Source: Chloroflexota bacterium (lineage in GTDB: Bacteria; Chloroflexota; Dehalococcoidia; Lucifugimonadales; Lucifugimonadaceae). From it: a DNA stretch of 44,718 nucleotides. Below, one piece after another: positions 1 to 7,691 of the stretch. How positions within the stretch are numbered: position 1 is the first letter of the stretch; the number at the start of each line of letters is the position of its first letter. The stretch lies in assembly GCA_002717385.1 (NCBI GenBank), contig PBDR01000027.1, forward strand, positions 1 to 44,718, given 5' to 3'. The notes beneath the pieces are model-generated. The model worked only from the letters and a program-made list of their open reading frames with translations, did not search any database and was not told the DNA's origin. A program made the translations under genes and the position numbers.

Positions 1-457
1 AGCACTTAAGGCAGAAGAACCTAAAGCAGAAGCACTTAAGGCAGAAGAACCTAAAGCAGAAGCATCTAAGGCAGAAGTACCTAAGGTAGAAGAACCTGAG
101 ACAGAAGAATCTACAGATATTGAAAATATAAGTATTTTAAATCACATACAAGATTTTCAACCAGGAGATACTGTATCTGTTAATTTTAAGATTATTGAAG
201 GTGAACAACAAAGAATTCAGTCATTTGAAGGAAGCATAATTTCAGGCAGAAAAAATAAAAAGAAAATTCCAAAAATAGGTCAAAATTTTATTGTTAGACG
301 AGTTTCTTATGGTATTGGTGTGGAGAGAATTGTTCCATTTTTCTCTCCTAATATTGAATCAGTCAATGTTATTAGAAGAGGTAAGGTTCGTAGGTCTAAA
401 TTATATTATTTAAGAGGTCTTACCGGTAAAAAGGCAAGGATCAAGGAAAAAATTTAA
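1..457 (+). CDS. rplS: 50S ribosomal protein L19, 5' partial, with repetitive N-terminal extension
   Basis: Frame 2 is open from the window edge to TAA at 455-457 (about 152 codons). The last ~110 residues match L19 of the large ribosomal subunit: a [12 protein letters not shown]-like start of the domain, then [20 protein letters not shown] and [20 protein letters not shown]. Ahead of this lies a low-complexity Ala/Glu/Lys/Pro stretch made of decapeptides such as [10 protein letters not shown], encoded by a 30-bp tandem repeat. L19 is normally about 115 residues with no such tail. The true start lies upstream of the window, so the full length of the extension is unknown. The L19 call is firm; any role for the extension is open. 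Confidence 0.93.
   Translation, partial: ALKAEEPKAEALKAEEPKAEASKAEVPKVEEPETEESTDIENISILNHIQDFQPGDTVSVNFKIIEGEQQRIQSFEGSIISGRKNKKKIPKIGQNFIVRRVSYGIGVERIVPFFSPNIESVNVIRRGKVRRSKLYYLRGLTGKKARIKEKI
2..61 (+). repeat. 30-bp tandem repeat inside rplS
   Basis: Two identical 30-bp units (2-31 and 32-61) are followed by a diverged third unit at about 62-100. They encode the Ala/Lys/Glu/Pro decapeptide repeat of the L19 N-terminal extension. More copies may lie before the window. A perfect in-frame repeat like this can vary in copy number by slippage. Confidence 0.9.
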
Positions 458-477
458 TTTTTTTTGTTATAAATTTT

Positions 478-506
478 TTGCAATCCTGCAGAAAGTTTTT
501 TATATA
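478..506 (+). promoter_or_regulatory. possible promoter before priA
   Basis: TTGCAA (478-483) and TATATA (501-506) are 17 bp apart and end 13 bp before the priA ATG. Such matches are common in AT-rich DNA. A start site this close would leave almost no leader, and no Shine-Dalgarno sequence is visible. Weak call. Confidence 0.25.
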
Positions 507-519
507 GTATTTTAATATT

Positions 520-2763
520 ATGAGCTATAAAAAAAATAATTTTGCAGAAGTAATAGTGGATTATCCAGGTAGTTTACAAAAAACATACACTTATATTATA
601 CCCATATCAATTTCAGCTAAAATTGGCCAAGTTGTCGAAGTTCCTTTTGGTTCACGGAGTACTTTAGGAATAATAAAGACGTTGAATTTTTACAATGATA
701 GAATCGAAAACTTAAAATATATTACTAGAATTATAAATCCCCACCTTTATTTGACATTTAATCAACTTAAATTTGCTGAGTGGATTTCAACAACATACAA
801 TTCAGATTATTTTTCGATTTGCAAAATATTTTTTCCTGTTTCATTATCATCTAATAATATTGGTATAAAATTTAGAAAATATTTAAAAATAAAATATCAA
901 AACCAAAATTTTAAAGATGAAATAGTTAAATTTAAAAATACTCGAAAACATAAAAGATATTTATTAGGTAAAGAATTTCTGAATTCTAAAAAACATAAAA
1001 TTTTATCTTCTATCGTTAAGAATGATTTTGGTGTTTCTGCTTATAGTTGGGCTAAATCTAGTGATTATTTTTCTGAAATAGAAATTTCCTTTGACCGCTC
1101 ATTTATTAAAAAAAATATATTTGATTTGTCAAGTTTTAAAACTTTCTGTTCAAATTTATTGGAAAATAGTTTTAGTAAAGAACCAGAAGATATCGGGGAA
1201 AAATCGTCTAAAAATATTTTTATAGAAGATCGAATTAGATATAAATTATCTTTTTATAAATCACTTATTCAAAATGCTGTAAAGAACAACTCACTACTAG
1301 TAATCTTTTGCCCTGATGTTTTTACTTGTTTTCTTCTTTATCAATTTTTTTTTGATTCATATCCTATGTCATTAGGTGTTGTAAATAACGCTACTTCTAA
1401 ATCATATAGACATGATTTGTGGTTGCGAGTAAAGGAAAAAAGAATTAATGTTATTTTTGGTACTTATCATGCTGCATTTTTACCATTTATAAACATAGAT
1501 AATATAGCTATTCATGATTATAACGATGAATCATATAAACAAAATATTACTAGAACTTTTTATGATTCTAGGAAGGTGATAGAAAAATTATCTGATTTAA
1601 ATAAATCTACTTTATTTTTTGTTACAGCAATACCAGATTTAATTTCTACTAAAAAATTACGAAACAGGAAAATATTTTCAGTTAAACAAAATCAAAAACT
1701 GTTTAATTTTCTTCCCTCAATGAAACAAAGGATATCTAAAGTTGAATGTAATATTATAGATATGAGACAAGAACTCAGGAAAGGTAAAACGGACCTTGTT
1801 AGTGAGGAACTCAAATCATCAATTTATGATGTTATTAAGGATGATTTAAATGTTTTTTTATTCACCAACCGTATTGGGAAATCATATTTATTGGGATGTG
1901 ATTCATGTAGCAAAATATATAAATGTGATAACTGTGAGGTCAATTTAGTTTTACATACTGATTCTCGCTATGGTCATGATTTTTTACTATGTCATTATTG
2001 TGGATTTAGTAAGGTATTTATAGGAATTTGTGATATTTGTAAAAAGGCTTTGGATATCAATATTCATGGAGGTACTCAAGCTGTTTATGAAGAAATGTCA
2101 TTATGTTTCCAAGATGTTAATATTTTTAGGATGGACTCCGAAGTAATTTCTAATATTAATGACCAATATGAAATGTATATGAGTTTTAATAATAAATATC
2201 CTTCTATAATCATAGGAAATCGTATGTCTTTAAAATTTGGTAGTTTACAGAAGGTAGCTTTATCAGCACATGTATCTTTAGATTCGGAATTAAATCTACC
2301 AAATTTTAAATCTTCAGATAATGCCTATAGATCTGCTGTGCAGTGTATATTAACTAATGACTATAAATTATCTAAAAATAGATTTTTTTTACAAACTTTT
2401 GATCCTGAACACTATGTAATTAAAAGTATTTTATATGGTTCTATGAAGAATTTTTATTCAGATGAAATAAAAAAAAGAAAACAATTGTTATTACCTCCTT
2501 TTTCTAAAATTTCTAGGATTATTCTATTAGCACCATCTGAGTCAGAATCCGAATATAAAGCTGGAAATTTATATAAAAAACTGGTTAAAAAAACTAGTAA
2601 AAAACCTTACAATAATTTACTTGTTTTAGGACCCTATCCTTCTTTTCCCTTGAAATTAAAAAATCAGTTTAGATTTGAAATTTTGATAAAGGGCACATTG
2701 CCTAATTCTTTTCTAAATGATATAAAAATATCTGATAATATAATATTTGATTTAGATTTTTAA
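520..2763 (+). CDS. priA: PriA-type primosomal protein N', ATPase motifs degenerate
   Basis: 747 residues with PriA architecture: an N-terminal DNA-binding domain (FAEVIVDYPG..., about 8-56), a helicase-like core, and the paired zinc-binding insertion with all eight cysteines (460, 463, 469, 472, 491, 494, 504, 507). The conserved (L/Y)PPFSKIS block lies near 658-665. PriA normally restarts stalled replication forks as a 3'-5' helicase. Here the helicase residues are gone: the Walker A position (about 235-246) reads EDRIRYKLSFY, the DEEH box is HDYNDE (332-337), and motif VI is QCILTND instead of QVAGRAGR. The frame is intact, so this looks like a helicase-inactive scaffold, as is known for actinobacterial PriA, rather than a pseudogene. 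It lies 62 bp after rplS and 14 bp before def. Confidence 0.85.
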   Translation: MSYKKNNFAEVIVDYPGSLQKTYTYIIPISISAKIGQVVEVPFGSRSTLGIIKTLNFYNDRIENLKYITRIINPHLYLTFNQLKFAEWISTTYNSDYFSICKIFFPVSLSSNNIGIKFRKYLKIKYQNQNFKDEIVKFKNTRKHKRYLLGKEFLNSKKHKILSSIVKNDFGVSAYSWAKSSDYFSEIEISFDRSFIKKNIFDLSSFKTFCSNLLENSFSKEPEDIGEKSSKNIFIEDRIRYKLSFYKSLIQNAVKNNSLLVIFCPDVFTCFLLYQFFFDSYPMSLGVVNNATSKSYRHDLWLRVKEKRINVIFGTYHAAFLPFINIDNIAIHDYNDESYKQNITRTFYDSRKVIEKLSDLNKSTLFFVTAIPDLISTKKLRNRKIFSVKQNQKLFNFLPSMKQRISKVECNIIDMRQELRKGKTDLVSEELKSSIYDVIKDDLNVFLFTNRIGKSYLLGCDSCSKIYKCDNCEVNLVLHTDSRYGHDFLLCHYCGFSKVFIGICDICKKALDINIHGGTQAVYEEMSLCFQDVNIFRMDSEVISNINDQYEMYMSFNNKYPSIIIGNRMSLKFGSLQKVALSAHVSLDSELNLPNFKSSDNAYRSAVQCILTNDYKLSKNRFFLQTFDPEHYVIKSILYGSMKNFYSDEIKKRKQLLLPPFSKISRIILLAPSESESEYKAGNLYKKLVKKTSKKPYNNLLVLGPYPSFPLKLKNQFRFEILIKGTLPNSFLNDIKISDNIIFDLDF

Positions 2764-2777
2764 TTTATAAAGGTAAA

Positions 2778-3488
2778 ATGTCTTTAAGAAAAATTAGGGT
2801 TTTTCCTGATCCAATACTTAGGAAAAAATGTAAACCTGTTAAATTGATAGATAGTTCAATAAAAAAATTATCTCATGATATGCTTGAAACTTTGGAATAT
2901 GTTGGAGGGATAGGTTTAGCTGCTAATCAAGTTGGAGTACTAAAAAGGGTAGTTACTTTACACCTTCCAGAAGAAGATCATAGGATTTTAATAAATCCAG
3001 AAATAACAAAAAGTTTTGGTACAAGGGAGGTAAAAGAGGCATGTTTATCTTTTCCGGGCTATCAAGGTCTAGTAAAGCTATCAATGAAAGTTAAATCAAG
3101 GTGGTTGGATATTAATGGTTCTTATTATAAATTATCAGCCGAAGATTTATTGTCACAAGTTCTAGAACATGAAATAGATCATTTGAATGGAATTTTATAT
3201 ATTGATCATTTACTTGCTCATGAAAAATTGAATGATGCAAAACAAATCGGGTTGAAAAACATACTTGCTGATCAAAAATTGGATGATACAAAATCTGAAA
3301 ATCAACCACATATTCATGATGTTGATATTAATTTAATTGTTGATAAAGAAAATACTAAATCTGATGATTACGAACATTTGGAAACCAAGCTAGATTTAAG
3401 TTTAATTTATTCAGATTCTTCTATGGAAGATTTGAAATATGATTTACATAATGCTGGTTATTTATCTGATCTAGATAATAAAAATTAA
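2778..3488 (+). CDS. def: peptide deformylase with acidic C-terminal extension
   Basis: Removes the N-formyl group from nascent proteins. All three motifs are present: GIGLAANQVG (44-53, with Asn where most members have Pro), EACLSFPG (87-94, Ala for the usual Gly after Glu) and HEIDH (131-135). Metal ligands are Cys89, His131 and His135, with Glu132 as the catalytic base. Typical bacterial enzymes have 150-190 residues; this one has 236. The extra ~80 residues are rich in Asp, Glu, Lys and Asn and contain near-repeats (HEKLNDAK, DQKLDDTK), so the tail is probably flexible. The gene lies 14 bp behind priA and is likely co-transcribed. Its more usual partner fmt is absent here. Confidence 0.95.
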   Translation: MSLRKIRVFPDPILRKKCKPVKLIDSSIKKLSHDMLETLEYVGGIGLAANQVGVLKRVVTLHLPEEDHRILINPEITKSFGTREVKEACLSFPGYQGLVKLSMKVKSRWLDINGSYYKLSAEDLLSQVLEHEIDHLNGILYIDHLLAHEKLNDAKQIGLKNILADQKLDDTKSENQPHIHDVDINLIVDKENTKSDDYEHLETKLDLSLIYSDSSMEDLKYDLHNAGYLSDLDNKN

Positions 3489-3528
3489 TTTTTCAATAAA
3501 AAATAATGTTCGCTCTAATTCATAAGAG

Positions 3529-3537
3529 TGTTATACT
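3529..3537 (+). promoter_or_regulatory. extended -10 promoter before secD
   Basis: TG at 3529-3530, one base, then TATACT at 3532-3537 forms an extended -10 element; the -35 position (TTCGCT, 3509-3514) is poor. It sits in the 103-bp def-secD gap, about 55 bp before the TTG start. A short dyad, GAGT...ACTC, overlaps the -10. Confidence 0.4.
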
Positions 3538-3591
3538 CATATAAATGGATTTTTCAATTTTTACTATTTTTGTGTTGTGAGTTTAATCTAA

Positions 3592-5484
3592 TTGTTCAGG
3601 AATTTTAAGGGAATAATTTTTGTAATTATACTTTTAGTATTGGGTTTAATTGCATTATTAATACCTCAGATTAAAATAGGTTCATTTGAAAGAGGGGAAT
3701 CAGGTTCTTTATTAGGATTAAGGTTGGGACTTGATTTACAAGGAGGTACTCATCTCGTATATAAATTCCTTAAGAATGACGACCAACCTATAACTAATGA
3801 TGATATTGAAGGCGTAAAAAGAATTGTTGAAAAAAGAGTTAATGAATTTGGACTATCTGAACCAAATGTTCAACTATTAGGAAATAATCCACCAGATCGT
3901 ATCCTGATTCAATTGCCGGGTCAAAAAGGTGTATCTTTGACTATTTCATTTAATGGAGGAACCGTTAATAAAAGTGCATTAGATGATTTCTTTACCAGAG
4001 AAATAGGTTTAAGTAGTTACGAATTGACTGAAAATGATGATGGTTCCTTTTATTTACAATTTTCTGCTGATAAATCAGATGAAAATATAGATAAAAATAC
4101 TATTGAAGATTGGAAGGAAAAAGCATCTAGTAATTTCCCAGTAAATATTACTTTTGGATACTCTAATATTGAAGAGGATGATTTAGAGAAACTTCCACAA
4201 TTATTTAATAATTTTTCAAATCTTTCTTCAGGAGAACTAAAACAAATAAATGATTTTGAGAATGGATTTAGCGTAGATATATTTGGAATTGATTATAAAG
4301 AAAATACTGGTGCTCAATTAAATTCACAATTAAAACAGATTCAAGATGATTTAAAAAAACTTGGTAAGCTACAATTTTTTATCATCCAAGGAAATATACT
4401 GCAGTGGACATTATCAGGTGGTATTCAAGAGGCAAAAAGATTGATTGGATCAACTGCTATGCTTGAGTTTCGTTATAGAGAATGTGGAGATCTAGACATA
4501 GAAGATTTAGATCAATCTATTACAGCTCAAGAATGGGAGATAGAAAGGTGTATTAACCCTATTTACTATACTGAAATTGCTACTGAAATTAAGGCTTCTG
4601 ATTTGGTTGATGCTTATCCAGATATATCTCCAGAATTGAATCGTCCTATTGTTCAAATTGTCTTTAACGACGAAGGAGCTGATGCATTTTATAAAGCTAC
4701 TGATAGAATAGCCCGTGAAGATGATAGGTTGGCGGTTTATTTAGATGATGAAGAATTAGTTGCACCATATGCTAGTACAGGAATAGCTGGTGGAAGGGCA
4801 TTTATAGAAGGACCAGGATTTACTTCCGAAATAACTAGAACTATAGCTATTCAATTACGATCGGGTGCATTGCCTCTAGGTTTAGAATTAGTGCAAGAAA
4901 GAAATGTAGATTCTGTTTTAGGTGAAGATTCATTGAAGAGAAGTCTTATTGCAGCTGGAATAGGATTAGTATTGCTTTTGATATTTATGATTGTTTATTA
5001 TAAACTTCCAGGAATTGTAGCAATTTTAGCTTTGTTATCTTACGGAATAATTTTATTAGCAATTTTTAAAACTGTTCCAGTAGTATTAACTTTATCCGGA
5101 GCAGCTGCAGTAATATTATCTTTAGGTTTTGCTGTGGATGCAAATATTTTGATTGCTGAAAGAACTAAAGAAGAAATTCATTCAGGTAGAGGTTTGTTGG
5201 CTGCAATAAATTCAGGTTTTGATCGAGCATGGCCATCTATCAGGGATGGGAACTTATCAACTATTATTGTTGCAGTTGTTTTATTTTGGTTTGGTGATAG
5301 GTTTGGTACCAGCATTATGCAAGGTTTTGCTTTGACTCTAGCAATAGGTGTATCCCTTAGTATGTTTACAGCATTTTTTGCTAGTAGATTATTTCTTAGA
5401 TTAGTAGCATCTTCTTTTATAGGAAAAAAAATCACATTTTTTGTTCCAGTGTCAGATCAAGTTGATGGTGAAAAGAGAAAATAA
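3592..5484 (+). CDS. secD: protein translocase subunit SecD
   Basis: Membrane partner of SecYEG that uses the proton gradient to pull exported proteins outward. Visible parts are an N-terminal membrane helix (about 6-25), the LGLDLQGGTH motif, a large extracytoplasmic P1 region (DRILIQLPG), and a C-terminal block of hydrophobic helices (from about 450) with GFAVDANILIAERTKEE, the conserved D4-type motif. At 630 residues it is of ordinary to large size. The middle of the extracytoplasmic region (about 125-250) is acidic and poorly conserved by eye. The frame opens with TTG at 3592 (reading MFRNFKG); no strong ribosome site is seen. The stop TAA shares its last base with the secF ATG (TAATG), so the two are translationally coupled. 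Confidence 0.96.
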   Translation: MFRNFKGIIFVIILLVLGLIALLIPQIKIGSFERGESGSLLGLRLGLDLQGGTHLVYKFLKNDDQPITNDDIEGVKRIVEKRVNEFGLSEPNVQLLGNNPPDRILIQLPGQKGVSLTISFNGGTVNKSALDDFFTREIGLSSYELTENDDGSFYLQFSADKSDENIDKNTIEDWKEKASSNFPVNITFGYSNIEEDDLEKLPQLFNNFSNLSSGELKQINDFENGFSVDIFGIDYKENTGAQLNSQLKQIQDDLKKLGKLQFFIIQGNILQWTLSGGIQEAKRLIGSTAMLEFRYRECGDLDIEDLDQSITAQEWEIERCINPIYYTEIATEIKASDLVDAYPDISPELNRPIVQIVFNDEGADAFYKATDRIAREDDRLAVYLDDEELVAPYASTGIAGGRAFIEGPGFTSEITRTIAIQLRSGALPLGLELVQERNVDSVLGEDSLKRSLIAAGIGLVLLLIFMIVYYKLPGIVAILALLSYGIILLAIFKTVPVVLTLSGAAAVILSLGFAVDANILIAERTKEEIHSGRGLLAAINSGFDRAWPSIRDGNLSTIIVAVVLFWFGDRFGTSIMQGFALTLAIGVSLSMFTAFFASRLFLRLVASSFIGKKITFFVPVSDQVDGEKRK

Positions 5485-6386
5485 TGGATTTTATAGGGAA
5501 AAGAAAATATTTTTTGTTTTTTTCTTTAGTGATTGCAATTTCAAGTATATTTGTATTATTTATCCCTGGTGTAAATTTAGGTGTTGATTTTACTTCAGGA
5601 ACCAGTATTACATATGAATTTAAAAAATCTGATCCTGGAATTGAACAGATTAGAGATGCCTTAAATAAATCTGGTCATCAATCAGCAGTTATCCAAAAAT
5701 TGGGGAATAATCAATATTTTATACGTACATCTAATTTAGGTGCGTCAGGGAAGGATATTATTGATGAAACAATTGGGGAGATTTATGAAGCAGAGTTTAT
5801 TACTCTTGATACCACTTCAGTTGGGAAATCTGTAGCTGATGATACAGTTACTAATGCTTTTATAGCAGTATTAGTGGCTTCACTTTTTGTCATGTTATAC
5901 ATTATGTATGCTTTTAGAACCGTACCTGAATCATACAAATACGCTATTTCAGCAATTATTGCTTTGGCTCATGATGTTTTGATAGTTTTGGGAATCTTTA
6001 CTGTATTAGGTATAATTTTTGGAGCAGAAATCAACGCTATTTTTATAGTAGGAATTTTAACTATAATTGGATATTCGGTAAATGATACTATAGTTATATT
6101 CGACAGAATTAGAGAAAATGTTATTTTATCTCCTAATAGATCTTTTAGGATGAATGTAAATATTTCTATAAATGAATCGATTACTCGTTCTTTAGCAACA
6201 AGTTTGACTACACTTACGGTTATACTCGCAATGTTGCTTTTCGGAGGTGTTTCTTTAAGAGATTTCTTATATGTTTTACTATTAGGTGTAATGGTTGGTA
6301 CGTACAGCTCAATTTTTATAGCATCTCAAATCTTAGTTGCTTGGGAATCGAGAGGTTTTTTGATTTGGCGGAAAAAAATACAATAG
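5484..6386 (+). CDS. secF: protein translocase subunit SecF
   Basis: Second half of the SecDF export motor. The 300 residues contain a first membrane helix, the LGVDFTSGTSITYEF motif after it, a small extracytoplasmic domain, then five more hydrophobic segments. The SecF signature around GYSVNDTIVIFDRIREN is complete. It starts with ATG overlapping the secD stop by one base, the usual secDF arrangement, and is followed 21 bp later by nfo. Confidence 0.96.
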   Translation: MDFIGKRKYFLFFSLVIAISSIFVLFIPGVNLGVDFTSGTSITYEFKKSDPGIEQIRDALNKSGHQSAVIQKLGNNQYFIRTSNLGASGKDIIDETIGEIYEAEFITLDTTSVGKSVADDTVTNAFIAVLVASLFVMLYIMYAFRTVPESYKYAISAIIALAHDVLIVLGIFTVLGIIFGAEINAIFIVGILTIIGYSVNDTIVIFDRIRENVILSPNRSFRMNVNISINESITRSLATSLTTLTVILAMLLFGGVSLRDFLYVLLLGVMVGTYSSIFIASQILVAWESRGFLIWRKKIQ

Positions 6387-6407
6387 TTTTTTGAGGGGGA
6401 AATTTAT

Positions 6408-7247
6408 TTGTTAGTTGGAGCACATGTTTCTGCATCTGGTGGTATAAATAAATCTTTCAAAAGAGGGGAAGAAATTGGTGCCGATTGTGTACAAATTTTT
6501 GTCTCATCTCCACGAACTTGGTCTGTGAAAGAAATTAATGAAGATGAATTAGAACTTTATTTTGATGAGAAAAAAAGATCAAAACTTAGTCCAACTTTAG
6601 TACACGGAAAATATTTAATTTCATTGGGTTCACCTGATAAAAAATTGTTACAAAAATCTTCTTTGGCGTTATCTAAAGAATTTTCAATTACTAATAAAAT
6701 AGGAGCATTAGGATTAGTATTTCATCCTGCTTCTCACAGAGGAGTAGGGTTTAAAAAAATAAAAAATCAATTTGTTGATGCAGTGAACCAGACACTATTA
6801 GATAATAAAGGAGAATCTTTACTTTTGCTCGAAACAAGTGCTGGTTCTGGTGATCATATTGGATCCAATTTTAATGAATTGGCAGAATTAATTAATTTGG
6901 TTGACAATAAAAGAATTGGAATTTGTATTGATACTCAACATTTATGGGCTTCAGGGTACGATATATCCTCTCATAAAGGGCTTGAAAAAACTTTTGAAGA
7001 TTTTGATCAAATTATCGGAATAGAAAAATTAAAAGCTATTCATTTAAATGATTCAAAAAAAGAATTCAGGTCTTTTGTTGATAGACATGAAAATATTGGA
7101 GATGGGTACATAGGGTATTCAGGAATTAAAAATTTTTTATCCAGAAAGGAAGTTTCTAATATCCCTATATATTTAGAAGTTCCGGGCATAAATGGTGGAG
7201 GCCCTGATAAAGAAAATATTCAGAGAGTAAAAAATTTAACATCATGA
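6408..7247 (+). CDS. nfo: deoxyribonuclease IV (AP endonuclease, Nfo family)
   Basis: Cuts DNA 5' to abasic sites in base excision repair. The 279-residue TIM barrel shows the family's metal-binding stretches in order: LVGAHVSASGG at the N-terminus, VFHPASHRG, LLLETSAGSGDHIG, GICIDTQHLWASGYD, AIHLNDSK, DRHENIGDGYIG and YLEVPG. The start is TTG at 6408 with GAGGGGG about 10 bases upstream, a strong ribosome site that decides the start. The 3' end overlaps the convergent gene on the other strand by six bases. Confidence 0.96.
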   Translation: MLVGAHVSASGGINKSFKRGEEIGADCVQIFVSSPRTWSVKEINEDELELYFDEKKRSKLSPTLVHGKYLISLGSPDKKLLQKSSLALSKEFSITNKIGALGLVFHPASHRGVGFKKIKNQFVDAVNQTLLDNKGESLLLLETSAGSGDHIGSNFNELAELINLVDNKRIGICIDTQHLWASGYDISSHKGLEKTFEDFDQIIGIEKLKAIHLNDSKKEFRSFVDRHENIGDGYIGYSGIKNFLSRKEVSNIPIYLEVPGINGGGPDKENIQRVKNLTS

Positions 7248-7691
7248 AATCATAATATTATTATTTTCGATTGCTATTTTTTTATTTTCAAATTGAATAG
7301 TCGCAGAACCTAATCTATAAAAATCTGAGAGAAAAATATTTATTCTAGAGGAGTTTTTTTTTATAGATTTTGATGAGTTTCCCCAAAGTGTTTTTTGGGA
7401 GTTAGATTTAATTTCATTTAGTAATTTGTTTATGAATGTATCAAAATTTATTTTAGAATAGTTTTCAAGGTCTAAAGTAGAATCTTTTTTTGATTCTCTA
7501 CTAAAACGAAAAATATATACGTATATATTTTTTTCTATATTAATATTAATATTTAATTTTGATGATGTTGATTCTTTTGATGATGTTGATTCTCTAATTG
7601 CAGCTTGTAGAGACCTTAAAAGAGAAGATATACTTGAAACGAGATAATCTTTTTTTAGTAATGATAATTTAATATGAGTTTCTGATATCAT
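7242..7691 (-). CDS. unknown 149-residue protein coupled to selB
   Basis: I do not recognise this protein. It has an N-terminal stretch suited to an amphipathic helix (LVSSISSLLRSLQAAIRE), then a serine-rich tandem ESTSSK repeat, then alternating hydrophobic residues suggesting beta strands, ending in SATIQFENKKIAIENN. There is no signal peptide or membrane helix. Its ATG (7691-7689) overlaps the selB stop as ATGA, so it is probably translated by re-initiation and is the last gene of the ychF-hemW-selB operon. Its 3' end overlaps nfo by six bases. Coupling to selB hints at a translation-related role, but that is context only. Confidence 0.7.
   Translation of the reverse strand: MISETHIKLSLLKKDYLVSSISSLLRSLQAAIRESTSSKESTSSKLNININIEKNIYVYIFRFSRESKKDSTLDLENYSKINFDTFINKLLNEIKSNSQKTLWGNSSKSIKKNSSRINIFLSDFYRLGSATIQFENKKIAIENNNIMIS
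7558..7593 (-). repeat. 18-bp perfect tandem repeat (2 copies)
   Basis: On the + strand the unit TTTGATGATGTTGATTCT occurs at 7558-7575 and again at 7576-7593. It is in frame and encodes two ESTSSK hexapeptides in the orphan next to selB, so it looks like a recent coding duplication in a linker. Confidence 0.85.

Noticed and set aside
520-2763. priA as a pseudogene
   Set aside because: All helicase motifs are lost, but 747 codons are open, the eight zinc cysteines and C-terminal motifs are intact and the flanking gene spacing is normal, so a functional ATPase-dead form fits better.
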